A stretch of DNA of 64,000 nt from Casuarius casuarius (taxonomy: Eukaryota > Chordata > Aves > Casuariiformes > Casuariidae), in assembly GCA_003342895.1 (NCBI GenBank), contig PTFA01000005.1:1500618-1564617 (forward strand), written 5' to 3'. Shown piece after piece: positions 10,941 through 23,994 of the stretch. Position numbers and translations under genes: made by a program. Numbering within the stretch: the first letter of the stretch is position 1; each line of letters opens with the position of its first letter. The notes beneath the pieces are model-generated. The model had not been told where the DNA came from and ran no database searches. It saw only the letters and a list, made by a program, of their open reading frames with translations.

Positions 10941-13900
10941 CTGAAAAACACATATAAATTTGCATTTAATATAAATTTGTCTTGCAAAACTTAAAGGAAG
11001 CATCTACAAAGAGTTGAGCATACAACAAATGCTGTAGCAGTGTACAACTCCACTATGTAGAAATAAATAAGATTTTCACAGTTATAGGCCTGCCAGTTGT
11101 GCAGGAAGTCAATCTCTCATTCTTGGCTCCCCCAAACCCATTGTGCTGATTATCAGATTATTGCCTAAAGGATAAGAATAACATATAATAGAACCTCCTA
11201 TTCTGCACTCACTTTCTCAGTTTTTAGTATCTATCATTGTTACTTTGAACATTTTGTTTCTTTATAATGGTCTAAACATTTCCAGATTTTGAGAATATAC
11301 ACACATATACCAGACTAATCAGAAGACTAATTTTATTAGGTTATACTGCCTATTCATCCAGCTATTTCAGAAGAAAGGTGGTCTGTGACAAGTTCATTGA
11401 ACTCACTTAAACAATACTGTGTATCCCAGAAGCAAACGATGACACAGACACTTTCCTGCTACACGCTGAAATAGTCTATGGCAGACGGCACAGGAGTTAA
11501 TGAAGAGCCAACAAACAGATGCCCTGAAGGATGCTCAAGCTACTCTGACTTTTCTTGCGCATAACCAAGATAACAATGAGCTTGTCAGATGAATGTCCTG
11601 AGAAACTAAAACAGAAGTAGACCTGCCCTCATTACAAACCATTTGTAGCTTCGCGGAAATGGTGTAAGAGATTTAGCTGATTTAGCTTCCTCATCTTCTT
11701 TCTCTATCTTGACATTCCTAGTTAGGAATTTTTAATTGTGGATAAAACAAAATACATACTTGCTGCAAAAAAGTACTCATTTAGCTCAACGTGAAAGCAG
11801 GCATGACTGAGAAAAATTTGAAAAACAGCAGAATAAATGGACAATGCTTTCATTTAAAATTCATGCATTTAAACATACTCATACTCATCCAGCTCACTGG
11901 ACTTTTAAATCAAGCGCTTGAAAAAGTAGAGGATTGGTACTATTGGAGTACAAAACATTTTAGTTGTTAGATACTGGAAATTTTACAGTTTTGTGACCTT
12001 GGTGAGCACTAAAAGATGCATTTAATTACTGCAACATTTCTGAGAATGGAGAGTGAAGTTATTCCATAAGGCACTTTAATGCTTAAGTCAAGGGTATAGG
12101 GAGACGAACACTTAAATATGTAGGATGCCATCAGATAGCTTGCTTTGGCCATAACTGAGCTGGATGAAGAATTTATTGCCCTGGATACTTGCTATTGCCC
12201 CCCTCCAGTCTTTAAGAATAACTGCCTATATATTTGCTTCTTGACCTCATTCTCCTAAAAGATCTGAACAATATTTTTCTCTCTCAAAAAACCCTTAATA
12301 GATCATTTTAATAGAAAGGGGCTGGGAAGCAACTACATGTGCAGTTATGCTGACAGATCTGGGAAGACAGTAGCCTCTGAGAAGCAGCTCAGGGCTGTAA
12401 CCTTCTAACCCAGCTCAGTAGTAGCCAGAACAGCACTTCTGACCAGAAACTAAAAAGAGGTACATGGAAAGCATGCTAGCTCCACAGGCCTGGATCAGAA
12501 GCCAAAAGGTTCCGAGGTAGTTTCTCTTTGAAAGACAGTTGTATTGATGAAATATCATGAGTAAAGAGCCCTCATTGTTTTTACACATGAAAAATATACA
12601 CTGCTTTCACTTGAAAGATGTGAAGTTTTGGTAAGACAGTGGGTGAAAACTGATTTGCTGATGAGAAAGTCCATGACTAATTTCAGATGAATGACAGATG
12701 GGGATGGAAGAAAAACTTCTTCTTGTGCCTTACAGATTTAGGCAAGAAAAGGGGATGATGTATGACCTGGCTTCCTTCTGATTCTAGTCAGTGACCAAGC
12801 TCCTAGAAATGTTTATGCCAGTTATATCTGGAGACAACTATCACAGTGCAGGTAGAAGGAAGTAGGGCTTAAAAGAACATGGCTAAGATATGATCTGTTT
12901 TTCTCCTCAATCCCTTCAATGACTACTAGAGTATTGCTGGAGCTACCCACATACAGAAGTTTGCTATCATAACAATCTCAATTGAAGCCACATATCCTGT
13001 ATCAAAAAATGTGAAAAGAACCATGTTCTTTGTTCAAGAATAGAAAGTGTGTCTTTCAACAGACAAAATTTCACACTCTCTGGCAGAAGAATGGACTTAC
13101 ACAAAGGACTTGCTGCATGTGGAATTCATCTCTGGATTTATACAAGTGTTTCTTGCACATGCTAACAGAATAAGCTTATTCTAAGTAGACTACTAGCATA
13201 TCAGAAATTTGACAGACCCAGTTTAGAGAGTACCTGCATCTTGCCTGGCTCTTATCTAGCAAAGTTAGCACCTTAAATTTTTCCTTGTTTTTCAAGACAT
13301 GACAAGTGTTTTGTGGATGCTTTCAGATAAACTGAAGGATACTCTAAATACATTTATTTTAAGAAAAAAATAGACATTTTGACAATTAAGCAGAACTGAA
13401 AAAAAGGAGAAGGGAAGAGCTGAATGTCAGATTCACAATTGTAGTGTCAAGACTGTAGGTGTGGGAAAAACTGCTAATGGCTGCATTATTATTGCAACTT
13501 TATTTTTGTTGCTTTTGCTTTATGGAAAAGTATCCAGCTTTGGATGTCTGCCTGAAACATGAAAAAAGCCAAGAGAATGAAGTGACAGAACATGATACAT
13601 GTTCTCTGCTTTTTCTAGCTATCAGTATCCTGGGAAAGACAGACTGGATTGGAGTTCTGGTCATTTTCAGTTTCTGTAGAGTAATCTATTTTGATTCTAA
13701 AGAAACACTTATTCTTTTAATAGCAAATCCACAATCCTTGCTGATGATTCAGGACCAGAGCCAAGAATCTCTCTGTAACATTATCTATGTAGCCATTACT
13801 CTGGTATGGAAATTTGAGGTGCCTCAAATAGCGTGTAGAGCATACCTTCTGCAACCAAATCCTTTGTCGCTCACCTCTACTTCTCAAGTGAAAACTCCAG

Positions 13901-15115
13901 GACCAGGACAATGAAATGGGGCTAGCAATCCATTACTAATTTATGGCTGTGTAATCCTCACCACAATGGCTTAGAAAACCCACATCCTTCTGCCCAATAC
14001 TTCAGTGCTGCACTGTGTGTGAGATGGGGGTGCTGGCCAAGTAATGTGGTGAAAGGAGCTGTGGTCTTCTGCTTTTCTGCCCAACTGAAACAAGATGACA
14101 GTTTGAATCAAAAGAAGAAAAGTATCCTGTGATGTGATAGGTATAGTCTATAAGCTCTTCTGAATTCTACAAGCTAAACGGATAAAGGTTAATACAGGAG
14201 AAGTGTAGGTGTCACTATCACCTCTGCTGAAAGAAGACATGTCTGTAATGGCACACTGCTGTGCTCAACAGAACTTAGAAGGAAAGTTCTACAAGACAGG
14301 AAAGAGCGAGTATTACCAAATAAAAGACAGGATGTATGTGTTTCAAGAGTAATACAAAACTGACTTGTTTTCCCTCCTTGATAGCAATTATTCCCAGGTT
14401 GCCGAAAGAACATGCTGTAAGATTCGTGAGATTGACAGATGGAGAAAATGAGCTGCTGCAAGAATGGTGCTAGTAGCATCAGAGCAAATCTGTCAGGAGT
14501 ACAGTCAGCAGTATAGGCTTAGCTTCTTCACCAAAGCATGTCTCTCCAGCTAACAACACCAGAGGTCTTAAGGTATCCTAAGAGGTAGGAAAAGCACGTA
14601 CTTGTTGCACAAACCAATTTGGTTGACCTTTTAAAATGTTGTCTAATGTGAGAGTCACTACAGCTCATATAAACATAGCACATGTAAGTTAGTTTGGGTA
14701 TTTCAGATAGTGCTAGCAGTGTCACTGTGGCAACAACAACTCAGCGGAGGGAAACTGCCTATTTATCTCTCCATTTGGGCATGTTTTCTAGCCTGTGCTG
14801 AGCTGTACAGCAGCTCACAACAGGTGACAAGACTTTAAAACAGCCCAGACATTACCAAGAGTAACGTGAAATGATAATAGCGTAGAAAATCCAGTGAAAA
14901 AAGGATGAGGATTAACTCCAAGTTGGACAAAAAGAAGTGCACCAGAGAGAAGAGGATATTTTTTCCACAGATATGCTGAAGCCTTTCACTGAATGTGGAT
15001 CATGATGACCACTGACTGGAGTGGTACCAAGACTAGCAGGTTCAATTCTTAAGAGATAGTGGTGCATATATTCTTAAAATCAGTGCCACTATTATTATTT
15101 GTTCTGCCTGCAGTT

Positions 15116-15147
15116 AAAAAAAAGAAAAAAAAGAAAAAAAAGGAAAA
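15116..15147. repeat. A-rich low-complexity tract
   Basis: An A-rich tract is interrupted by single G bases at roughly nine-base spacing, with a T10 run about 25 bases further on (15,172-15,182). It may be an old tail of a retroposed sequence, but no element was recognised upstream of it. Confidence 0.8.
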
Positions 15148-18100
15148 CAAACTGAAGAACTACGGTTTTGCCTTTTTTTTTTGAATGACTCCAACCCCAA
15201 GATATGGGACTAGAGGACTGGAATCTCTCTTGGAAGGCAGTGATGATGTCCGAGCTGAGAAGTCACTGAACGCTGCCATGACTGAATTCCGCTGATACCA
15301 AATATCCTGAGCTTTCGAAGGATTCCTGATGAGGGTGTTCTGTAACCTTTACAGGCCATCCTAATACTCTTGCGAATACACAAAAAAAGATTTTGGGCGA
15401 AGGCACACCTCCTTCAGACTGTCAACGTAAATGGCTAACTTTGGGAAGATAACTGGCCAAGATGGCAACAGTTTAAATTGTAGCTCGGTTTTCACTACAG
15501 GCTTTGATCAAGGAAAAGCTTTAAGAAGCTCAACCACAGAGATAATTCTAACTTTGAATTCAAAATAAAAAGTAACTATACACTATTATACAATTAAGTA
15601 TTTCTAATACTAGAAACTGTAGAAATAGAAGACAAATTCAGCAAAGCAATATCTTCTAATTCTCTCTGTAGCAAAGAAGATAGAGCTTAAAGTCATGGGA
15701 GCTGTGCTACATAATCCTTCAGATACTGAATAATGTTATTCTTAGAGAATAGTTTAGCAGCTGCAGTGATGTCAATAAAAATTGTAGGTGCTAGCATCCC
15801 AGAAACTCGTTTACAGAGGCCCTTGAAAAAGACACATCCAGCATAGGTGATATTTCTTTTACGGGTTTTTGTGAGGATAAGTAAGTGATTTGGTAGTCTG
15901 AGTGACCAAGTATTTGAATGAGCCTGGAAAAGAAGGAACTACAGCTCACACAGGTTCAGTTACCAAATACCATTAGCACCAAAGCCCCCCAGCGTGCTAG
16001 ATGCGAATGCACCAAGTGCAGTGCAGTCAAAACCATAACTCTACTCCTCCGAGTATTGCAGACACCATTCTTCTTTCATTCCTCTTTTTCCTCTTTGGTG
16101 AACCACAGCATATTTTTGCAAATGGGGACATGAGACTTTCTAACTACTCAGGAACCCTCAGCACTGCAGGACTAATGTGCTGTATTCCTGGCTAATGAGC
16201 TGTAGCACAGTAAGTCCAATAAGAAGTAATAAAAAAGGTCTATCCACAACATTTTTAATGCTTTAACTACCAGAGCAGCCAAGCTTGTCCTCTGACATAC
16301 AAATATTAATAAAGATGTCTTTAAATGGTTCTCTACAGCATTCAGACTATATAAATTCTTTCACAGCTCCCTCTTAGTAAAGAAGATGAATCCTTTTAGT
16401 AAAAACAAATAGAAAGTGAATTTTAAAAAGAAGTTTTATACTTCACAGTCCAGTTCTCAGGATTACAACACTGGAATATTTATCAGCTGTATAATCAGAA
16501 AGATTAGTAACAGACTGCAATCAGTGCTGAATTAATGATGCTTCAAATCATAAATGCTATACATATTCATTAAAATAATATGCTTACATATGTCAGGGAG
16601 AACACAAATTCCATACAGAAATGTTATATATACTTTGTTCTAGATTTTTTTATTTCAAATCTCTTCCAAAGTGGAATCTCTCTGAAAATGTGGATGAGAT
16701 AATATAAAAGCAATATTGAGATAATCAGCAGCTTTCATTTTAATGTCATTGAAGAAGTGGGATAGTTCCAGCAGGTCTAGTTTCATTATCGGGATGAAAT
16801 CCATTTTCTTGCTAGGTGGCATTAAACGATACCATTTAACGTCATGACCCAAATTTGGAGAGCTGAAGTAGACACTGCTCCTAGTATCCCAGTCGATCCC
16901 TTCAATAGAGACTTGCTGTTTTCAAGGTAGTGTATTAAGATAAACTCTAATTTCAGTCGGTAGGCCTTACTACAGAAGGCTTAAAACCGGAAAGGTTCTG
17001 CTGCTTCATAAGCTGTTTAGTCACTCCAGCCTTAAGGGCATCAATCTCCATAGAAGGGCAGAGCTGATAGCGGGGCAGTACTTGCTTCAACTGTCTCATT
17101 TTAGTCCACTGCATTTTCCCCAAAGCCTACAGAAAATCCTGATCAGGTTTTTAGTTCTTTTCTGTCAAAGACATTCGTAAGACTTACAATGCCGAACCAT
17201 TGTTACCATATGATGTGTTATTTATTGTTGCTAAAGAACAATCTGATAAAGGACATTAATTCTTTTCATGTGTGGTGGAATCCAGTTCTTGCAATATCTA
17301 ACACATTTTGTTTCTTATCCATTCCTCTAACTGACCATGAAAATTATCTTGATCAAAAGTAATATTTGCATATAAATTAAAAAAACTCCAATGAAGTGAC
17401 AACAATATACAGAACTATTGGGCAAAGAGATTCTGATAGAATTTGCAGTATTATGATAGCTAGACAGACATTTAGGTGACAGCTTAGAACATAAGAGTGC
17501 TAGGAAACAGCGTTCATTAATTTCATATGTTTAGTACCATGACATAGCTCTCGAGTCACACTTGCTAAACTCTTAAAGTAATTAGTAATATAACACACCA
17601 AACAATTGATCCAATACGAGAGTTATCCTGCACTAACATCATCCTTTTAATAATAAACTGTGCTAGCACATTTACAATAGGAGTTCCAAATGTAACATTT
17701 TTTTCCAGTTTTTTGCTGGCTACGGAGCATTTTCAGAAAGTTAATAAGGGACGCCAACTGCTCTGAATCACGTAGGAAGTAAATTTCAAATTCCAAAACT
17801 CCGCAACCCCAGCCATTAAGAGCAATCAGCCTATACTCTGCTTACAGAAACTACAGTATCTCATGAGGAAAGAGACAGTCCATGCAGAGTTGTAGGTATT
17901 AGAATCAGGTTCTTCAAGTTACCTTGAAAAACACAGGCAGTCAGACCACAAAACACAGGTTTAATATGCTAATAAACCAGTACCTTACTTGATACACAAG
18001 TTGCCAAATTCTGCACCGGCTACAATTTCTGCAGTATTCAAGATGCAGCCATTAGAAAAGCACAAAGTATCACCATAATCCCAAAGTGAGTAAAACATTT

Positions 18101-19334
18101 ATCCAAAAGAAACAGCAACCTCTTGCTGCAAGGAGCTGGGAAAAAAAATGTAACTCGGCAATATGTACTACCTGCTCTTTTAATTACAGCTGGGAATAAT
18201 CAAACCTCAGACTGCAAATTAATTTCCCAAATGTGGACTTTCACCCACAATCAAAAGGGATAACACTACTCCTCCCATTCCTTTACTTGTTTCCTGAATC
18301 AACAAGATACCTTTGTTTTGTCTGGATGGAATTTCAGCAATCTTTCTCACCTATGATTTAAACTTGCAAAGCTGCCATAAAAGGAATTGCATATTCAAGC
18401 AAATTAAGTGAGACAAATACAAAGAGTTGTTTGACCTGAGAAAATTGAAGCTTCCTTGATTTACACTTTTGCACTGTTATTTTCAATGTCCTTACACACG
18501 CAAGTGAACACAACTTGAAAAAATAGATAAAAATATAAATTCTTTGTGAAAAAGTAGTACAGTCACAAAAGAGATCCCCCTTTAATCATGCAAACGAAGC
18601 ATGAATGGTCCAATGATAATGTTAATTTAGACGCAGGAAACATAACCACTTGTGCTGTCCTTGTTTAAAAATGATACAATATATTTGGACTTTCCTACAT
18701 ACATTTTTTCTCTAACATCCTACCTGGCTAGAATCATAGCAGCATCATTCCTTACTAGGATGGATAAGCAGCAGACACTTTTCAAAGTCCTTCCCCTCAA
18801 CATAGTCAATATAGTCACGGGTAATCCTATAAGCATTTTATACTACCTTTTTCACCAACATTTCAGCCTTTCTTTTCCTTAAAGCTTTTCACCTTAATCT
18901 TACCACTTTGGTAGCTGAAGCCCAGATTTATGATTCCTAGTCCTGTTCATGTCTCAGTTCTGAGTACTCAGAATTTCAATATAGCCGCAGACTGTGTCTG
19001 TCAACAGCTCCAGAAAATAATTTAAAGCTTTCACAGAAGGACTTTCCAATCCACTAATAATTTCCCAAAGTATTTTTATTGATGGTATTCCTCCTATAAA
19101 AAAGAAATTGCTGCATATCACAGCTGGTAAAGGGACTGACACTTTATGAGCCTTACTAATTGCCCCTGAAGAGCAGGAGTTCTCAAAGATGGCCCATTTT
19201 GAAGGAAGCTACAATCCTGGCACCTGATGCTCTTGGTGGTTTGTCCCTAAAAAGGGTAGTAACTTTTTAAAGACAGCTTTCCTTGTTTTACCAGCCTTGA
19301 GTATAGAAGCTAGATGAGAGACAGAAGTACTCAC

Positions 19335-19405
19335 GTGAATCTTGCGTTCCCCAGAGATGACTTTTCTGAGAAGGAATTCCTGAAACTTTCGCTGTCTTTC
19401 TTCAT
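19335..19405 (-). other. Candidate cassette (poison) or cryptic exon inside the ERC1 intron
   Basis: This 71-nt block has canonical splice grammar on the ERC1 strand. The acceptor is TTATACTGCAG (AG at 19,407-19,406) and the donor is CAC then GTGAGTA (GT at 19,334-19,333). One frame through it is open and strongly charged, reading EERQRKFQEFLL then RKVISGERKIH. That frame needs a phase-1 upstream exon, whereas the ERC1 exon at 57.2 kb ends at phase 2. Splicing it between the two ERC1 exons would therefore give AAA TGA, an immediate stop, and 71 nt would also shift the frame. It could be a poison exon of ERC1, an exon of a nested transcript, a relic of another gene, or a chance match. The ERQRK-x-QE-(Y/F)-L pattern reminds me of the CKAP2/CKAP2L N-terminus, from memory only. 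Confidence 0.3.
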
Positions 19406-21734
19406 CTGCAGTATAACAGCAGTGCAAATAGAGCACAAACTTAAGGTATAATTTTCATCCAGGCAATACAGGCCACCAGAATATGTCCACCAGATTTTGA
19501 AAAATAACCTTCTAAGAAAAGCAGCTCTTGTTTCTTTCCCTGTGACACAGTCAAGTGCAGGTTGAGCTTTAGCTTAGCATGTGGTTTCACAATCAGCCCA
19601 AATTGACATAAGACAGGGCTCTTGCTGAAAGAGATGGCTCTGCCCTCCCATGTTCAGGTTCCTGACCCCTCCCTGGTGTTAGCACTAGTGATTGCATATC
19701 CCTGCAGCTTGTTGATCCATTTAAAACCTAGCCCTGAAAAAACAGGAGAAACCCAAATCTGACCAGAAGTTCCTTATCCCTAGAATAACTGCGGTTCTTC
19801 AGGACATTGCTACACCATGAAACCCTTCGTTGCCAAAGCCAGTGCTGCCAAAACACAGGAACAGAAAGTAAATCACGGAATTCACATTGATTATAACATA
19901 TCAAAGAACCACAGTTAACTAGAGTGAAAGCAATTGTTCTTTAATTATACCAGTGTGAATCAAGCTGCAGGTGAAAGCTGGCAGAGAGACATTTCAGCTG
20001 TATCAGGCAAATAATGATTGCAATACTGCAGCCTTAGTGTGGTTCCTGATNATGTAAAAAGCCTACATCACAGTTGTTTTTAGAAAACTGTTCGATCTTT
20101 AGACTTGAATCAAAGATGTAAACCAATGGAGAATCCACCTCTTTGCCTGTATCTATCTATATCTAGAGATTTCTTTGAATTGGCACTACAGTATGTTCTG
20201 ATGGGCTCTGAAGATACACAACCTTCAAGATGCCTAGTTACGAGCAATTTGCTTTCTGTACTAAATAGGAGGAGTCCTATTGTCTTCTCTTCTCTTTTAA
20301 TATCTATCCAGTCCCTGTTCTTCGCAGGAAGAGCTAGAAGAATCTGGGGCTGCATACTGCATGCTCTGTTCCAGAACAAGCACAGTGAGCCTCATTTAAC
20401 CCACGGAAACAGACTCCTGACAACCCTTTTTCATCAGATCCCTGCTAATCATAATGACACATTCTGTTCTACACAGCTTTTGTTCAGGTACAAGTTTTTA
20501 AGTGTTTTATAAATAAATGAAGGAAGCCCGACAATCTTGCAAAGTAGGCTGTTATTGTCCTTGTTTTATAATGAGAAACAAGTACATGAAACTTAAGCAA
20601 CGTGTGGGAAGTGAGAGAACAACTCATTCGCACGTGAGGGAGTCTCAAAAACCCTCCCCACATTTTTAGCACATTCTCCAGCTACCAACAACATTTCTAT
20701 TAGACAAATTTGAAGCTGTGTTTATCCTCTAGTTTAAAGTTACATGCAACTTCCATAAAAATCGCCTCACTGAGGAAACATTATCACATGTAAATTTACA
20801 GATATAAATCTAGTATATTACAAAAAATAAAAAACTCAAATTCCAAGCCTGTGAAATAGAAGGGAGTATTACTACCTTGAAACAAACTTAACCCAGCTTG
20901 CTATCACAGCGAGAGACTGGCTCTCATGAAATCTTGTCTACGCTACAGATATAAGAACTTCCACTGAAGGAAGTTCTTGCCTGTTTTGATAGAGTTGCCC
21001 TTTAGCTGGTTGTACTATTGCTAAGAAGTATAGTCTGGCATCTGCTAAGGTACTGAGTCTTGTGGCTAGGCTAATTTCTTGCAATGACTAAATTTCAAAT
21101 TTTTAAATTCTATCTGCTATATGGAAAAACGGTGCCTATTTTCCCAGGTTGATTTCAGGCTGAGAAGGTGAAGGCAGAAACTTGAGAATGTTGGAAGGAA
21201 GAGGACTGCTTTACAGATAACAGTGTCTTCTTTCTAACAGTATTATTTATAAACTATGAGCGGAAAAATGGCTCTGCTGTCAGTTCCCTATAATGTCTGA
21301 ACAATTAAAAATGATTAGACAGATGAACAGACAAAGCACATATAACAGATTTACACCTAGTTGTAAGGTGTCACATTCACAGGTGACAAGGGCAGAAAAT
21401 AACTGAGAGGCAGGAAGAACATGAGTGAATCAGACAACAACTTTTAATCCTAAGATTATCCTGAAGAAATGGGTACTTTGCACAACATTGGGAAAAATTC
21501 TGAGCCATTTTCTGAGGTGTTAGAGACCACTGAAAGTATCTGAAAGTATAAATATGCTTCATGCAGAACAAATCTATAAAAAAGCTGAGAAGGAAAGACC
21601 ACCAACACAGATTTTTAAAACTAAGAACTGCTAACTCCAAAACACATAAACAAACATAGTAAGATTGAAATGGAAATATGCCTTAGTATTTAAAACAAAA
21701 ATAGAGCTGAGAGTCAGGATCTATTCTTTGTGCC

Positions 21735-21870
21735 TATTACTTCTGGCCTGACCAAGAGCACATCATTCAACTACCTCTCTAAATGCAAATACTACTATCT
21801 ACTTTACCGAAGAATTGTAACAGTACATTTGGTAACGTCTGTGAAACACTAACGTCCTGAGTTGAAAACA
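21735..21870 (+). mobile_element. Possible CORE-SINE/MIR-like relic
   Basis: The order 'ctggcctgaccaagagcacatcattcaactacctctcta', then 'aatactactatctactttaccgaagaattgtaa', then 'tttggtaacgtctgtgaaa' follows the central core of MIR-type SINEs: a ctggcc-ttgggcaagtcacttaacctctc block, an aataatac block, and a ttgtgagg block. Divergence is high and the call is tentative. Confidence 0.35.
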
Positions 21871-22198
21871 GTCAGGATTCAGGTTCTATTATTAACTGAA
21901 AGGAAACAAGTGGATTACCAAAATCTTGCACATCTAAAGCTCCCTGATCTTTGCTGAGAGTAGTATGATTGCACAGAGATTTTCACTTTTTCACACAAGA
22001 AATTCAAGGAGCCACCCAAGGCCACAAAGCTACAAAGAAGTAACAAAACACCTGAGAAGCATGAAGATTTCTCTATCACCAAATCCCTAACAGATACATA
22101 GCAAAGAGCTCTTGGGAAAGACAAGTGAAACTGCCAGCTCTGAACAAACTTGCTTTATGGATTTATGGCAGACTCCTAGCTAAAGGCCCATCTGGGTT

Positions 22199-22207
22199 GG
22201 GGGGGGG
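22199..22207 (+). repeat. G homopolymer run (9 nt)
   Basis: A run of nine G bases sits between TGGGTT and CTGGGAAG. It is a simple-sequence feature only and a likely site of sequencing-length uncertainty. Confidence 0.85.
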
Positions 22208-23630
22208 CTGGGAAGACCATGTGCTGACTACATTTTTGCCATTCCTGCTGCGGTATGGCATGAATAAATCACAGGGCTGAGGTCAGAACAGCCAGCCCAT
22301 AAAGTGATTCATGGACCCAGCAGCACATTCCCCTAGGACTATGTACTTTATTACAGTAAACCTCAGAACAAGATACAATTTCCTGTCTCAAGGAGCAGCC
22401 TTTAAATCAGGACACCTGGACAGCCCTGGAACCACTTAAAGAAACAATAGGTCTCAGCCCCACCACTGCCTCTTGCTGCTGGCCTGCACTTGCTGGAGGC
22501 CTGTTGCATTTAACACTAAATACTACCTCTAGAAATGACCTCCTTCTGCAACAGATTACTGTGGTGACAAGACTGGGGGATAAACTTACTGATATAATCC
22601 TATTCTTCAGCCATAGCTCCCCACCCAAGAAATAAATATTCTCCATAAGTTACTGTTCTTTCCTTTTTAGTTTTTAGTTCTCTTCTGCATTATAAGAATT
22701 TGACCTAATGTTAAGACATCAAAGGAATCAAAAGACAACTCATTGGTTTCTCTATTAGTGAACAGAGCCTTCACCTAAAGTATTCTGCAAGCTGAAGAAC
22801 CTCCTGTGTAATGTGGGTTGTAATTTAGATGTTCTCAGTGTGATCAGGTGCATTGACCTGTCTTCTGGTTTTGGCACCTTGAAAGAAATATAAGTAAGTG
22901 GTGACAAAGATTACAGTATTGCAAGACTCCTGAAAACTCTCATGTTCAGCTAAGAGTAATGTTGCTCTTAAGCCACTGATTAAGTTTTCAGGAAAAAGAT
23001 TAACAGGAAACCCAATTTAAGCCAAGAAACAAAGCAATAAGCACTTTCTGTTGTAAATATTCTGGGGGAGTCCAATCTTTAAGCACTCCTATTGCACAGA
23101 CCTTCTGGGCTGTAGTAGAGCAACTGATCATGACCTGCCTTGTATTTTAGCTTTGCTCCCTTCAAAACTATAATAGTTCATAAATATCACTGAGAATTTC
23201 ATTCAAGTACATTTGTTGAGTACGTATCATTTAATAATGAGCAGGATGAGCAAGAAAAGGGAAGGAAGCTTCCCTTCAGGCATTTCATGGCAAAAGGCAT
23301 GACCCTCCTATGGCCATGCTCATACTAAATCTTTCTGTACAATCACTCTGCAAATGGCGGAAGAGATCCTGATTATTTTCCCTCTTCAAAGTTCCTTCAA
23401 ATCTTAAAATTATAGATGTAACAAGGTGACATATCCCTGAGGAGCAGCTTTACAAAAATATAGCTAGGAATAAGAAACTCATATGTACTGGGACACACCT
23501 GGCAGACTTGAAGACTTTCAGGGAACAAGAACACAAGAGAAAGAGAGAGAGGAGAGGAAGTTTGGGGAAAAGTTAGGGAAGAATTCATCAAACACTGTAA
23601 CTAAAGAATGTCATTGAACTGGTAAAAGTA

Positions 23631-23646
23631 AAAAAAAAAAAAAAAA
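23631..23646 (+). repeat. Poly(A) run (16 nt)
   Basis: Sixteen A bases follow GGTAAAAGT. No retroposed element or AATAAA signal was recognised immediately upstream, so its origin is unknown. Confidence 0.85.
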
Positions 23647-23994
23647 CAATTTAGATAAGGAAAGAGGAAAAGAGATGGGTATGGGAAGGATGGGCAAAAC
23701 AGATGTAAGCAAAGGTGAATCCATCAGATACATCTGAGATGGAACTCTCCTAAAGCCATTTGTTCAGTGATTAGCTTTCTTCTACAACAAAAACAGCTAC
23801 GTGGAAAACTATTTCCACCACCTGCTTATTTGATTTTGTTTCATTCTACTAAAAGGGTCTCTTTCACTTTTATGGGNTTTTTTTTGAGCTTACAGTAAGC
23901 AGAGTGAAGGCTTATTCCTAGATTTTATCCTGCCTGATCTCCTGTACAACACAAATACTTACATTGCATACAGTTACTCCCACTGAACCGAATA

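Noticed and set aside
13459..13914. 151-codon + strand open frame with a hydrophobic start
   Set aside because: No recognised family, no splice or promoter context, and atypical composition (long hydrophobic runs then a polar tail). The minus strand is also open over part of it. Best read as a chance frame.
20540..20620. Faint MIR-like core (gtaggctgttattgtccttgttttataatgagaaac)
   Set aside because: Too short and diverged to separate from chance without an alignment.
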